This document shows positions 32,816-44,100 of a stretch of DNA of 63,537 nucleotides, one piece after another (within the stretch, counting starts at the first letter, position 1; the number at the start of each line of letters is the position of its first letter). Source of the DNA: Parachlorella kessleri. Taxonomy: Eukaryota; Chlorophyta; Trebouxiophyceae; Chlorellales; Chlorellaceae. A program made the translations under genes and the position numbers. The DNA is taken from assembly GCA_001598975.1 (NCBI GenBank), contig BBXU01000999.1:1-63537 (forward strand), in the 5' to 3' direction. The notes below the pieces were generated by a model. The model was given only the letters and a program-made list of their open reading frames with translations, had not been told where the DNA came from and did not search any database.

Positions 32816-35743
32816 GCCCTGCCACGTCAGCATCCATGTCACTGCCGGCCCCTACTGACTGCTGCAGAATTACGTCGAGCACTGCCCCTGAGCCGTCCGC
32901 TGGCACGGTGATATTGGTGGAGAACGGCAGGTAGCCGTCGCTGCTCACAAGGATGCCATACTGGCCGGGTGCCAAAGGCCGGTAGAAGTCGCCAAAGCGC
33001 TGGCGTGAGCTAACCGTGAAGTCTATGCCCGCCACTGCAGCAGCCAGGCAGGGAGCCCACTCGGCACACACCCGAGACAACCAGCCATGCCTTGTCCACC
33101 TTCGCTTTGCAGTTTGATGCCATGGAAGTCGCAGTGCTGCTGCAGTAGGTAGAATGCAGCACACCGCTTTCAAAGCAGACAACACAGTGAGTGGACGACT
33201 GCAAATGGCAGCAGAGTGGCTCACCCGTGATATCTGCCACGATGGGCTGGACCTCCTGGCCTTTCCCAGCTCTCAGCTTGGCTGTCTGGCCTTTGACCGT
33301 CCCCCGCAGCCTGCACGGAGTCCAGCCGTCCTAGGTCAGCCCACACTCACCTGGTAGGTTATACATGAGCAATGCTCACTGCTCCAACCACAACCCAAGA
33401 TGGACGGAGTTGATTGGCCCAATACTAGGGACACTCCATGGCAGCAATGCCTACCTGAGGTAAGCTGTCACCCTAAGCTTGATTACAACAAGGAGAGGGC
33501 GCATCGGGCCCAGGGCATGGCCTTACCCGCCCAGCGCTGCAGTCACCGCAAAGTCCAGCAGCGCCTGGCGGTTGTCCTCCCACAAAGCAGCCAGCCCCAT
33601 CTCTGGGGGCCACTTGTTGTCACTCAGCTCCAGCGTTAGCTCCAGGCACTTGCCCACAATGTAGTTCCAATCCTGAAAGACGGAAGCCCAAGGAGCAGGG
33701 CGCATGGAGGTCATATGCCCTTCACAAGCTTTCTGGATGTGGCGTCGCTGCTGCCTAAGCAGAGACTACTCTGTGGCGCGCAGTGCCTGCCCAAATCAGG
33801 CTGGAGTCAACCTTTCAGCTGGGGCCTGTCAAAGGAAAATATTGGTTCAACACAGTTACCCCTAGAGTTCTTGCCTATATTGCTGCAGGAATTGTAATAC
33901 GGGCGAAAGGAGCTTGTCACCAACTTCTCTGCAGTCTCCCTGCTCACAGCCAGTCACTGCTGCGCACGCTTCTCACCTGCATGCTGCCATAGATTGGGTA
34001 CCACGCGGCCCCATTGGTGATGCCGTCCTTGAACTCCTACGGAACGGCCACGCATGAAAAGATCAGGTCTAGGCCTCCTTCCAAGCCCAGCCGGTAGATA
34101 CCAACCAACCAATGCAGGGGAGCCCACAATCAACAGCATCTTCCCTGCTCTGGCTGTCGGTGGCGCACCTGCGACTTGGCCATTGTACGGTGCGCACTGG
34201 CATAAGTCCTGGCCAGGTGCTTGAATGTAGCATCATCCGGGCAGGCCCAATACTCTGTGGTGCGATTGGGAGTCCCATCCCAAGGGTAGTTTGCCAGCAC
34301 AGCCCCCTGCAGCCAGTAGCAGCGCAAACACACCTCGTGAAGATGTTGACTCGCAACCTGCCGCATGCCCTGCTAACATGGCATGCAGCACGGCTATGGA
34401 GGCAAAGTGAAGTAGCCCTGACTAGCCACCACAACTCAAGCAACCCTTTTAACGCACACACGCTAGACATACCCGCCCTCCAAGGCCTGCCCACCAGATC
34501 AAATGAGTCACCCACCTCGTGAAAAGATGCCGCGGCTACGAACCCGGTCTTCAGCGTCCAGTCCATCAAGGCCGCTGTCTCCGGTTCCTCCTTGCCAGTG
34601 GGCTGCATGCCGCGCCTGCTGTATCGGTCCGGGAAGTTGCGGTTCAAGTCCTTGTCGTGCCTGCAGCACCAGCCCAAGGCAGGGCCACATGCTGGAGGGT
34701 GGAGGCGGATTGTCCAGACACCAACTAGGAAAGCAGCGTCTATGCTGGCGTTCTTCTCAATGCATGCAAGGCTGCATATGAGCATGCCGCACCAATCGCA
34801 ACACAGCTAGCTGTCCAGCAACACAGTGGTAGAGACATGAGCAGAGCGTCTGCCTTTCCCAAATTGCTTCTTGGGCGTGTGCTGCACCATGTGGTACCCA
34901 GCCTCAAGGCCCACATTGACGCCCCTTCCTAACCAGCGCTAAATCTGACTGCAGCTTGTGGACCTGCATACTCACTTGTTCTCTCGGCTCTTAGCCACAA
35001 AGCCATCAGGGTTCATGCTCGGCATGATATACAGGTGGAGGTCATTAACAATTCTCTGTGCCTGGCTGTGGGTCTTGTAGTTAGCACACAGCCATTCTGC
35101 CAGGGCCAGTGACAGCACCCTGAACACAAACAAAAGGCCCCGTTGTAAGGGTCAATAGTAACTCCAACTTAGAGGTGTACACAGTGACTCATGCTCTGCC
35201 CAGCATCTTCTCTCCAGGTACTCAGCGCAGTCCCTGAATTTCGCTGTGTAGCAGGGTTGCGGTGTTGGAATTCCCCACAGCAGGACAGGCCGGCCACACC
35301 AGTTTGCACTCAAGCGCAAGCATAGCACAAGCCTGTCTCCCAGAGCAGCTTAGCAGCCCTGTTGCAAGAGCTGAAAGATCACATAAGCCGCACCTGCCGG
35401 TAGGCTCGTCACCGTGCACGTTTCCCACGAACTTGACGTTAGGCTCCGCCTCCTCCTGGCCAGCCTTGTCGCTAATCTCAAGCACCCACAACTCCCTGCC
35501 CTCCACGCTCTTCCCGGCAGAGTCAAGCCGGGCTATATTACTGCAGCGGCTTACATAGTCTCGCAGGTAGGCCTCTAGTTCCTCATTACTAAGGTAGTGC
35601 TGTAGCACCTCCTGCAGCTGCTTGCTGGACTGCTTCTGGCCATTCAGCAGTGAACGAACGGAACTGGGAGAAGTAGCCCTGCTCGAATCCAACAAGGCAC
35701 AACTAAGGATGATGCAGCAAGCCAACAAGCAACGGGTCATCAT
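32526..35743 (-). CDS. M14 zinc carboxypeptidase, carboxypeptidase D/E-like, membrane-anchored
   Basis: Eight exons in phase (35743-35394, 35119-34976, 34660-34516, 34306-34169, 34036-33977, 33672-33527, 33310-33225, 33034-32526) give 525 aa. The signal peptide is MMTRCLLACCIILSCALL. Catalytic landmarks are GNVHGDEPTGR (zinc His and Glu), MPSMNPDGF, LNRNFPDRY (substrate Arg/Asn), ASFHEGAVLANYPWD (third zinc ligand His), NGAAWYPIYGSMQDWNYI, and TLELSDNKWP with the general-base Glu. A transthyretin-like domain follows (VAGIDFTVSSRQRFGDFYRPL...). A Ser/Gly-rich linker and a C-terminal membrane helix (LVLVVAGALVLQALWVV) with a short basic tail end the protein. It should remove C-terminal basic residues from peptides or proteins in the secretory route or at the surface. 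All essential residues are intact, and all introns are GT-AG. Confidence 0.93.
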
Positions 35744-36073
35744 ACTGCCACCGTTGGCGCGTCATGCAACCCAAGGAAACAAGACCAGTACGATCGATTG
35801 CTCAATCAACATAGTGTCATGTTCGACAAACAAGGCTGTTCACCTTGACTGCATACGTGGCAGCACGCCCAAAGCATGCCCTTCCATGCTTGTACAAAAG
35901 CCCAACCAAGGGTTGATGTTCTATTGGTATTGTCTCATTGCTTAATCGGCTGTTCCGATAGCGACGGCAGGTCTGAGGTGATGAGGCCATGATTACAAGG
36001 GAAGACTACCGCTCTTGCCTGTGAAGTCGTTTCCACTCTGACCCAGGGCCGCATGGGCCGATCGTAGCTCTGG
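35744..36073. promoter_or_regulatory. Divergent intergenic region (shared promoter candidate)
   Basis: 330 bp separates the start codons of the carboxypeptidase (minus) and WDR83 (plus). Both 5'UTRs and both promoters must fit here. No motif is assigned. Confidence 0.45.
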
Positions 36074-38478
36074 ATGCAGCCCTTTGGTCCTGCTGCTCCG
36101 CCAGGACTTGCTGCCCCTTCAGAGCACCTCCCCACCAAGGAGCACGCTGTTCTCAAGGGCCACGATGGTCCTGTCCTTGCAGTTAGGTTCAACAGCCAGG
36201 GAACCTACTGCTTATCCTGTGGGAAGGTGCGTAGTAAGCCGGATGCGAAGAGGAGTTGAGCCAGAGTGCGTCTGGTGCCCTGGTTCCTATCTGCACTTAA
36301 GAAGAGAGCGCGTGGAGGTGTGAGCTATGTAAGTCTGCCATCATGTGCAGGACCGCACCATCCGCCTGTGGAACCCGCATCGTGGCGTGCCTATCAAGAC
36401 TTACACTGGGCACGGCTATGATGTGAGGGATGTGGCAGTAGTGGCAGATAACAGCAAGTGAGTTACATTTGCAGCCTGTGCTCCCCAGCGTCAAGTTTTG
36501 AGCCATAGTCATTGGGATCATAACCGAGATCAAGATGAGGCTATGTGTCTGCTTTAGAAAACTGTCCTTGCTGAGCTAAAGTGTCGGCGTGGCCTGCAAG
36601 GTGCTGCAAGTCGACGCCGGCACCTGTCGCTGCAGGTTTGCCTCATGCGGAGGCGACCGCCAGATCTTTCTGTGGGACGTCTCCACAGGCAATACCATCC
36701 GCAAGTTTAGGGGTCACGATGCCATCGTCAACGGGGTATGTGGAGTAGGGTGCTTGCTGGTCAGCAGACACTCCCGTTTGTGAAGGAACTTGTTGCACTA
36801 CCTCCTGGACTGTGGCTCTATCTTACCAGCCGGTGAAACGTACCAAAGTGTGATCGGCAAAAGTTTCAGGACCAAGCTGGCTGGCATGGTGTTCAACCTG
36901 GGTGTTCAAAGGCCTGGGTGTCGGGACCTCGTGGGGCCTGGCTTCCCATGTCATAACCTTGGCGTGACCCGCTTGCCCTTGCAGCTGGGCTACAGTCCTA
37001 ACTGTGACGTCCTGGGCAGCGCTGGCTACGACCAGTGCATCAAGCTATGGGACTGCCGGTCGCGGTCGATTGATCCTATCCAAGTGGTCAAGGCCTTCCG
37101 GGACAGCGTTACCAGCGTGGTCATTACAGAGAGGTGCGTGTCAGCCGGTGGGGGGTTGTTTGTGTCTATCGACAGAGAGTGGCACATGGTGCGTTGTGCC
37201 GTCTCAGTTGTGAGTCTGGCCTCCCTACTGTTCCACTATAAACAGACAGCCAGGAACTTCGAAATTATCAGAGAATTACTTAAAGGCTGTTGTGCATCAG
37301 AGAAAAGCGACACACATTCTCAGTGCCAGTCCTGCTGGTGGTAGCACCAGTAGAAGTAACACCAGTCGCAGCAGCAGCGTGTGCCTTCTAAACGCTAAGC
37401 AGCCCCTGCATTGCTTCTCCAGGGCCGAGGTTGTGGCGGCCAGCGTGGATGGCAGCGTCCGGCGCTTTGACGTGCGCATCGGGCGGGTCTTTGTGGACGA
37501 GCTACACGCGCCGGTCACCTGCTGTGCTGTGTCCCGGGATGGGAACTGCCTGCTGGCGGCCTGCACCGACGGCTGCATGCGGCTCCTGGACAGGGCAGAT
37601 GGGGTGCTGCTCCAAGAATATCGAGGTAGGTAGCCCCTTGCTGGTGTCACAGTCCTGCTAGTGCTGCCGTGGGTAGCACAACAGTTCTTCAGGTTTCCAC
37701 ACCTAGTAGCGAAGACAAGCGGAAGACTTTGAAAGTCGTGCTCCAACTGAGGGCTGCTGCATGGGTTGGTGGCCAGTTGATTTTGATTGATGATTGCTGT
37801 TTCACATGAGACCTGGGGCAGTAGACGGTGTAGACGACTTTGACCTGCCCGAACTTCAGACTACTTGTCAAAGGGTGATTTTGAGTCCCTTGCTATGTAG
37901 GGCACAAGCACACTTCCTTCAAAATGGACTGCTGCTTCACTCCCAGCGACGGCTATGTGGTGGGCAGCAGCGAAGATGGCCAGGTGTTTTACTGGGAGCT
38001 GGTGGAGGGAGATGTGGTAGACTCCTTCCAGGTGAGATTGGACCGGATGGAGGTGGGCTCTCTCATAGGTGGTCTTGCAGCAGCTACAAAGCGTGGGTTT
38101 ATCAAGAGCTGGGAGGAGGCACGTGTTCCCTGGGTTCTTCTTCTTGGGGTCTAATAAAGCAGGATCGCCGTTTACAGACATCATGTCAAGGTTCAGGTCA
38201 GCACCATGCTCCCACGTGCACGTGGCTTTCACACAGACCGCATGTCTGTAAAAGGCAAATGGCAGCGGCAAGCTATTCCTACAGTCGCAGAAGCTGCAAG
38301 TAAGGGGCAGGACCTTTCCCTTGTGCAAGCTTTGCCGCCGGCTAACACCAAGGCAAGGCCTCATGGATGTTGCCCCGTGCAGGCTCACTCTGACGTAGTC
38401 TGCAGCATGGCGATGCACCCCACAGGGGATTGCCTTCTCACTTCCTCCGTAGATGGGACCGTTAAGGTCTGGACGTAG
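36074..38478 (+). CDS. WDR83: WD40 protein WDR83/MORG1 homologue
   Basis: Seven exons in phase (36074-36226, 36351-36457, 36636-36735, 36985-37133, 37423-37625, 37901-38031, 38383-38478) give 312 aa, against about 315 in animals. Seven WD repeats fill the protein, for example GHDGPVLAVRFN, DRTIRLWNP, DRQIFLWDVSTG, DQCIKLWDCRS, GSVRRFDVRIG, GQVFYWELVEG and GTVKVWT. Family-diagnostic segments match my memory of WDR83: WDCRSRS, the R-x-D-R-x-G stretch in repeat five, GHKHTSFKMDCC, and FYWELVEG. WDR83 is a scaffold in MAPK signalling and a component of spliceosomal C complexes in animals; its role in algae is not established. All introns are GT-AG. The junction 36735/36985 is two residues shorter than the human alignment, so a tiny extra exon is not excluded. 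Confidence 0.9.
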
Positions 38479-38567
38479 CTGCCCTTCCTTCCTGAACCCT
38501 ACATACCGGCCTTGACGCGGGGTGCATGGTTGGTATTCAATAAAAGGCCAAGTTGGCTGCATCCAAC

Positions 38568-38572
38568 TGTAA
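38568..38572 (+). terminator. TGTAA poly(A) signal of WDR83
   Basis: TGTAA 90 bp after the stop at 38478. An AATAAA-like TTCAATAAAAG lies just upstream, near 38536. Confidence 0.55.
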
Positions 38573-38960
38573 CCGTGACCCGAAGACCCTTGCACGTGCC
38601 TTGCAACCTGCCCTTGAACTGTCCTTTCATGTTGCTGCGTACCTATGAGTCAGTATCCTGTCACTGGTAACTCTGACTCAAACACTGCAAGCCTTGCGTT
38701 CGTGTTTTGGCTGCCCAGCTGGCTATCATAAGGTCACGGAAACTTATTCTTGCTTCAAAAGGTCCGTAAGAAGAAGAAGAAGAAAACTCGACAAGGAGTG
38801 ACTTAGTTCGACCAGTACAAAGTGTACCGCTACACAGTTGCACCGAAAGGAGGAATCGGTGACCCTAGTAACCCCCCAATGACCCACTCATACAGAGGCA
38901 AACGCGTATATGAGGTGGGCGGAAAGGGCCCTATCCCCAGAGGCAGACCACGGTGTGTAA

Positions 38961-40258
38961 TCAAGGGGGCTCCCAGTAGGGAGGTGGTCCACCCCTGCCC
39001 CTTTTTCGTGCTGAGTGGCTAGGTTCTGGGCGCTTGCGCTTGTGTGGCCTGGGTCGTGGCTGGCTGGATGCTGCGGCGGCAGTGGCGGCGGTGCTGGAGG
39101 CTGTGGTGGCCCGCCTGCGGCGGGTTGGTTGAGCATGGTCTTGAGCCGGCGCTGGTAGTCTGCGCCTGGTTCTTGGAGCGGTGTCTTGGGAAGGCGCGGG
39201 TCGTCTGCGCCTGGGGCTGGCGGGGGGAGGGGAGCCTGTAGCATGCGCTGCAGGCGTAGGGTAGGGTTGCGGGTTAGGAGCGGGGAATTGAGGTGGGTGT
39301 GGAAGTGGGGGCGATGGGTGGGGGGCTGGCGTGTTGTCAGCGGCATTGTGAAGTGTCGTGCGCATGGTCATGAGGCGTTTGTTACGAATGAGAGTGTCTC
39401 GCAGTAAGCGGGGTATAAGTTTTAAGGCAGCCGAGGCAGGGACGCCAAAATCTTGCAGGTTTTCCAGGAAATTGCCAGGGAGCAGACCAGAATGGGACAT
39501 GCCTTGTGCGAGCTCACAAACCTTGGCTTGTGGCCAGAATCCTTGTAGGCGTTGGGCGAGGGCATGATGTTGGGTGGCTTTTTCTGCTTGGCGGGCAAGC
39601 AAGTTACTGTCATAGGTATGAAACCAGTCAAACAGGAGCAAGGTGACCTTACTTGTGGACTTGTCGGCATCAGGGATAGATCCAGGGGGCATACCCGTGA
39701 CGGCTGCAATATCTGGCTTGGAATCTTGGGGTCCGGGGGGGAGGATATCAGCGGGGAGCCTGGGTGTCCTATGGTGGCCTTCTGCATCTTCATGGAGTGC
39801 ACAATTAACATGTGCACGGATAGTTTCAGCAATAGAGTTCACAGCGTGGCCATGGCGTGCACAGATACCGGCATGCGTGTTGGGGTGTTGGCAGTTACCA
39901 AGGGCATGCGCTAGAGTGTTTGGGGGGTGATCTGCACAAAGGGGGCAGGGTGGGCGTGTCATGCCAGGAGTGAAGCGCAGGCGGAGGGCATGGCAACGTA
40001 AGTTGTGAGAGATGTATTTGGACCACAATGCACCCACTGATTGTTTGAGGATGCCGCGGCCGGAGCGCTGCAGGCGATGGAGCCGTTGCAGCGTTTTGCT
40101 GCCGGAGGTGTTCCTGGAAAGGATGCGGTTCTGATAGACCCGCACAGCTTGCTTTTTAACCTGCAGCTTAAGGGTGTCAACAGATTGGTGGGTGATAGTA
40201 GGTTCCCCGTCTTCGGTGGGTTTACCTGGGAGCATGTGTTGAACCCAGTTGGCACCGA
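38961..40258 (-). pseudogene. LINE ORF fragment: CCHC knuckle and candidate restriction-like endonuclease
   Basis: This continues the RNase H frame after a one-base shift at the G7 tract. It holds a CPLC-x-H/C zinc knuckle (about 39890-39950), then KPD (about 39710-39722), a spacer and LLLFDWFHTYDSN. A charged helix EKATQHHALAQRL follows, in the order KPD-D-K/E..YxxL seen in restriction-like endonucleases of early-branching LINEs. The final ~110 residues are a Pro/Arg/Lys-rich tail (RKRGRGGPPPYWEPP-stop). The longer open frame that extends upstream to 40772 is an out-of-frame shadow of the RNase H region. Confidence 0.65.
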
Positions 40259-41060
40259 GGTGGGGGGGATGCATGCCGCTCGTCATCAAACAATGAGATA
40301 CCAAGAGCAGCAGCGTTCGTGGCAGCATTGTCAGCACGGTCATCAAAAGTGGCCGCCGTCTTGGCAGCGGCATCGGCTGCTTCATTGCCGGCAATGCCGA
40401 TGTGGGCCCGAACTTTATAAATTGAAAAAAAGTGGGCGGGGGCACATACCCGGTAAAGGAGGTGGGCGGCAATTTCGGTAAGGAGGGATTTATGCTTGCT
40501 GCGCTGCAGACGGTCCGGTTGGTGAATAGCAATAGCAATAAGATAAATGGCGGTGAGACTGTCCACCAGGAGGGTGAGAGAGGTGTCAGTGTGTGTACGT
40601 AGGGCATGAAGGATGGCAACCAGCTCACCTCGAAGTACAGTGTGGAGCTGCAGGTCATGGTCCGTAGGCTTGATACTCCTGCTTTCGCCAGTGGCGGCCT
40701 TGAACCAGCCAGAGCCAAGGCCACCATCGTCAACCTTGCTGCCATCTGTATAGACCAGGCAATGGTTGGCAAAGCGGAGGCAGCGTTGGGCAGTGTAAGT
40801 ACTGGCCAGGTCCAGCTGGTGTGGTGGAGGCGGGGCCGGCTGAGGCTGGGCTGGGGCGGCGCTGCGGAAGAGTTTGGAGGCCGTGAGGTTGGTGAGGTCC
40901 GTAATAAAATATGGGTTGGGAAACTGACTCAGAAATCGGATTCTTTGCGCCCTGGATACCGTGTCTTGGGCGCGCCTCCAGAGGTTACGTGGCACACTAA
41001 AATAGATAATCCGTCGGTAACATTTTGCAACTCCGGAATCAGTGTGCGATAGCAGTGCAA
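40258..41060 (-). pseudogene. LINE ORF fragment: RNase H domain
   Basis: The frame reads from an unresolved 5' boundary to a G7 tract (plus-strand orientation) at 40258-40266. RNase HI active-site blocks are visible in order: LVYTDGSK (first Asp), GELVAILHALR (Glu), LLVDSLTAIY (second Asp), and VRAHIGIAGNEAADAAA (the final His/Asp block). A helical stretch (VSRAQRIRFLSQFPNPYF) precedes the domain. The reading frame breaks at the homopolymer and continues in another frame below 40258. Confidence 0.75.
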
Positions 41061-41104
41061 TTGTTGGATTTCGCCTTCTCAACCACCGCTTCTCCCACAC
41101 CATC

Positions 41105-44100
41105 ATGGGAGTAGTACTGTGGGGTTTGGTAGCTGCCTGCGTAGCGTGTCTTCTATATGGCTTCAACCTCTATAACAGATTTCGCTACGCACATCTGCCG
41201 GGCCCGAGGCCCATGTGGTTTCTTGGCAACACAGGAAAGACAGGGGATGACCAGCTTGGGCTCATGGCAAAGAGCTACCTTGCCTTCGACCGCTGGGCGA
41301 AGCGATTTGGGCCCTGTTTTCTCTTCTGGATAGGCCAGCATCCAGTGGTGGTACTCTCAGGTTTGTAGCTACTCCTAGGTGAACTGATGACTTCGTGAGC
41401 GCAGTTCCCTATACGCACAGTGATCCTTGTGCTGGTGCCTCCACACAAGCGGCAACGGCACTAGGGGCAAAAGACGCTGGCAACCCTATTGCCAAGTATT
41501 TGAAGTGATATCTGCCTTGCTTGCTCCAAGGCAGTGGCATTGCAGGCCCCGCCTGTGGCTGATACTGGCCGCTAAAACATTGGCTATGATGCTACAGCAG
41601 CCGTCAGGGCCATCCTTTTGCATCGTGATACTCCTTGTGCTACTGCAACATAACTCTGTAGGTCCTGAACTCATCAAGGAGGCAGGAATGAAGAAGTTCA
41701 TGGCCCTCCATGGCCGTCCCCTGCCCAAAGTTGAAAGCGGCACGCCAGCTGACATCGAGTTTAGGAATGTGGGGCTCCTCTTGTCCAGGCATGCCCTTTG
41801 ACAAACAAACACCTGAGGCCTTATTACCAAGCATGGCTACCTGCAGACTAACTTGCTTGCACAGTTAGCTCTGGCGATATGGCTCCCATTGTGCAGGTTG
41901 CGTCGCAAGCAGGTGAAGTGAGGTGCTTGCGAAGAGCGTATTCCAACCAGCACTGCCTCCTCTGCACTGGTCTGCAGGGGCAAGTTCTGGAGCGGCATCA
42001 GAGCTACGTGTGAGCCACTGTTCCACAAGGCGTCGCTCGCATCATATGCTCCCAGCATGAACCAGGCACGTGCCACCGGGAGGGCTAGCGGTCAATCGTA
42101 CAGATTGCAACCTTCTGTTGCAACACCAGCTGCTGGGCAAGAGGGTTGGGCAGATAGAATGGGCTGCCCCAGGGTGGCAGTCAGGTTGCAGAGTGCAGGG
42201 GAATAGCCTGTTACAACCAAAAATCCCCCAAGCCAAGGCACGCTGCTGCACTGCTACTTCAAGACCGTACTATGACTTGCACTGCAGGCATTGGACAAGA
42301 TGGAGGAAGCACTGGATACTGTAGCCGCCACAGGGGAAGGCACGAACATGACGGTCGCGCTGCAGCGCCTGACACTTGACATCATTGGCAGCACTACGTT
42401 TGGGTGAGCCTGGCGAAGCAGATGTCGGCTCCTGAAGCCTGACTCGGTTCCTGACGTTTTGGCTCTGGCCAGGCAAGCCTAGCAGCGGTTGCCCGTCGGA
42501 TGATAAGCGGCTGTCCCCTGTGCTTCCCACCCACGTATCAGGTGCCAGGTCACACAGTGAGACTGCATAACTAGCTGATGCTAGTTGTAGGTGCAGCAGG
42601 ATGTGCTCTTGGGGCCACGAGCTACAACCATGTCTCAAGGGGTAGCGATTGTGCGTCCAGCGTTCCACAACCTCGTTGCTCAACACACTCATCCCTCTCC
42701 AGCTCAGGCGAATGCCCCTTGATGCCATTCTTAGTGCAGGGTTGACCTGCATGCTCAGGGTCAGCAGCCCTCCCAAGAAGGCAATCCGCTGCTGAAAGCT
42801 GCGGAAGTATTCTTCAGCCCGAAGGCAGGGGCAGGCATGTTGCTCAACATGCTTGCATACGGCATCCCGCACATCAGGTGGGCCTTGCGCTCATTACAAG
42901 GCAGGAGGCCAGCGCCCAACTGGTCTCCTCCAAGACAGCCTTGTTGATCGCTCAAGCCTCCCAGCTCCGGAAGTCTGGCAGGCAAATTGTTGCGTTGCCT
43001 TGCCCGAGGCAGATTAGAGGTGATACATTCATATCCTGTGAGATACTAGCTTTGCCGCCCACCTTGCAAAGCTGACATCCTCGGATCGATCGGCGTGTGT
43101 TCTGCAGGCGCCTACTGAGCTGGCTCGCTGTGAAGCTGCTCGTGTCGGATGTGGTCCACCTGAACCGCTCCCGCTCAGTGCTCTGGGGGGCGTCCCAGCA
43201 GCTGCTGGACAATGCGAGGGCTGCGCATGGGGGGCACAAGCAGGATGGCTTCCGTAACGGTTCTCACAAAGTTGCTGGATTGATGCCTGCCCATGGCTCA
43301 GGTGGGTTCGCCTCCGGATACCTGCAAAGACAGTTCTGTTGTGCTGTGCCAAGCTGGCCAGAGCTTTTGTGCAGATTCTGGCCCCCACCCATCACCATGT
43401 TTCGCTACATGCAGATGACACCCTGCTCCCTTGCGTCTCAATCCGCACTGTCCTACCCCCAAACCCTTCACAAGCACATCTTGTACACACACTCGCTCTG
43501 AGCCAACCGGGGGGCAGTCATCGACGCTGACAGCCGCCTTACGCTTATGGGCGAAGCAGCCATATCCGTGCTCTGGGCCTCAGCCTCGTGCCCTAAATGG
43601 CTGCAGCAGGGTCTGCAGACTGGCAGGGTAAGCCTCACAACAAGTAGTGCACCTGGTGCAGAGTCCCTGGAGGCCATAGAAGCCAGGGCATTTGCGTATG
43701 GGAGGGAGCTGTGCCGTGAAGCTACCCCACCCCCTTACAGCATTGTCAGCCTGCTCAGGTACGGACAGCTACCAAACCGCTGTTGTATGGTGGCATGACA
43801 ACTGCGAAGGTAAATGGCAGCTGTGAATGGTTACTGAGGCATGCAAGGTGTGCCCCGGGCGTTGCCTTGCCTGGCACCAATGGCAGTAGGCCTCTCCCAA
43901 CAAAAATCCTGGCAGGGTGGTGGATAGTGCTACCGGTTAGGGTACCTGACCTGGGGTTGACAAGGCGGCTTGAAAAGGGGAGTGGTCGAGTGTCCACTAT
44001 GAGTTCTTCACCGGCCTTCGGGAGCTTTTTGCAGCCCAGCCCTGGCCTGCAGCCACCACCTCTGCCTACCGCTTCCGTTACACATCACGCACGGGGTTGC

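Larger units (their letters stand above)
38770..41060 (-). mobile_element. 5'-truncated non-LTR retrotransposon (LINE), Dualen/RandI-like
   Basis: The minus strand carries the 3' part of a LINE polyprotein: an RNase H domain, a CCHC-type zinc knuckle, a candidate restriction-like endonuclease, a basic Pro/Arg-rich tail, then a 190-bp 3'UTR ending near a TTC-repeat tail (plus AAGAAGAAGAAGAAG at 38767-38781). The reverse transcriptase and any 5' domains are absent. The upstream limit lies between about 41000 and 41100, next to the P450 start. I could not find convincing target-site duplications. Combined RNase H and restriction-like endonuclease are typical of the Dualen/RandI clade known from Chlamydomonas; the clade call is inference. 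Confidence 0.75.

Noticed and set aside
36790..36984. Additional WDR83 coding exon (frame from 36790)
   Set aside because: The WD repeat is continuous when 36735 is joined to 36985. A stretch reading KLAGMVFNLG looks suggestive but fits no donor or phase.
40260..40772. Upstream part of the 603-codon minus-strand open frame
   Set aside because: It is antisense-free but out of frame with the RNase H domain, which has clear active-site motifs in the other frame; only the part below about 40258 is real.
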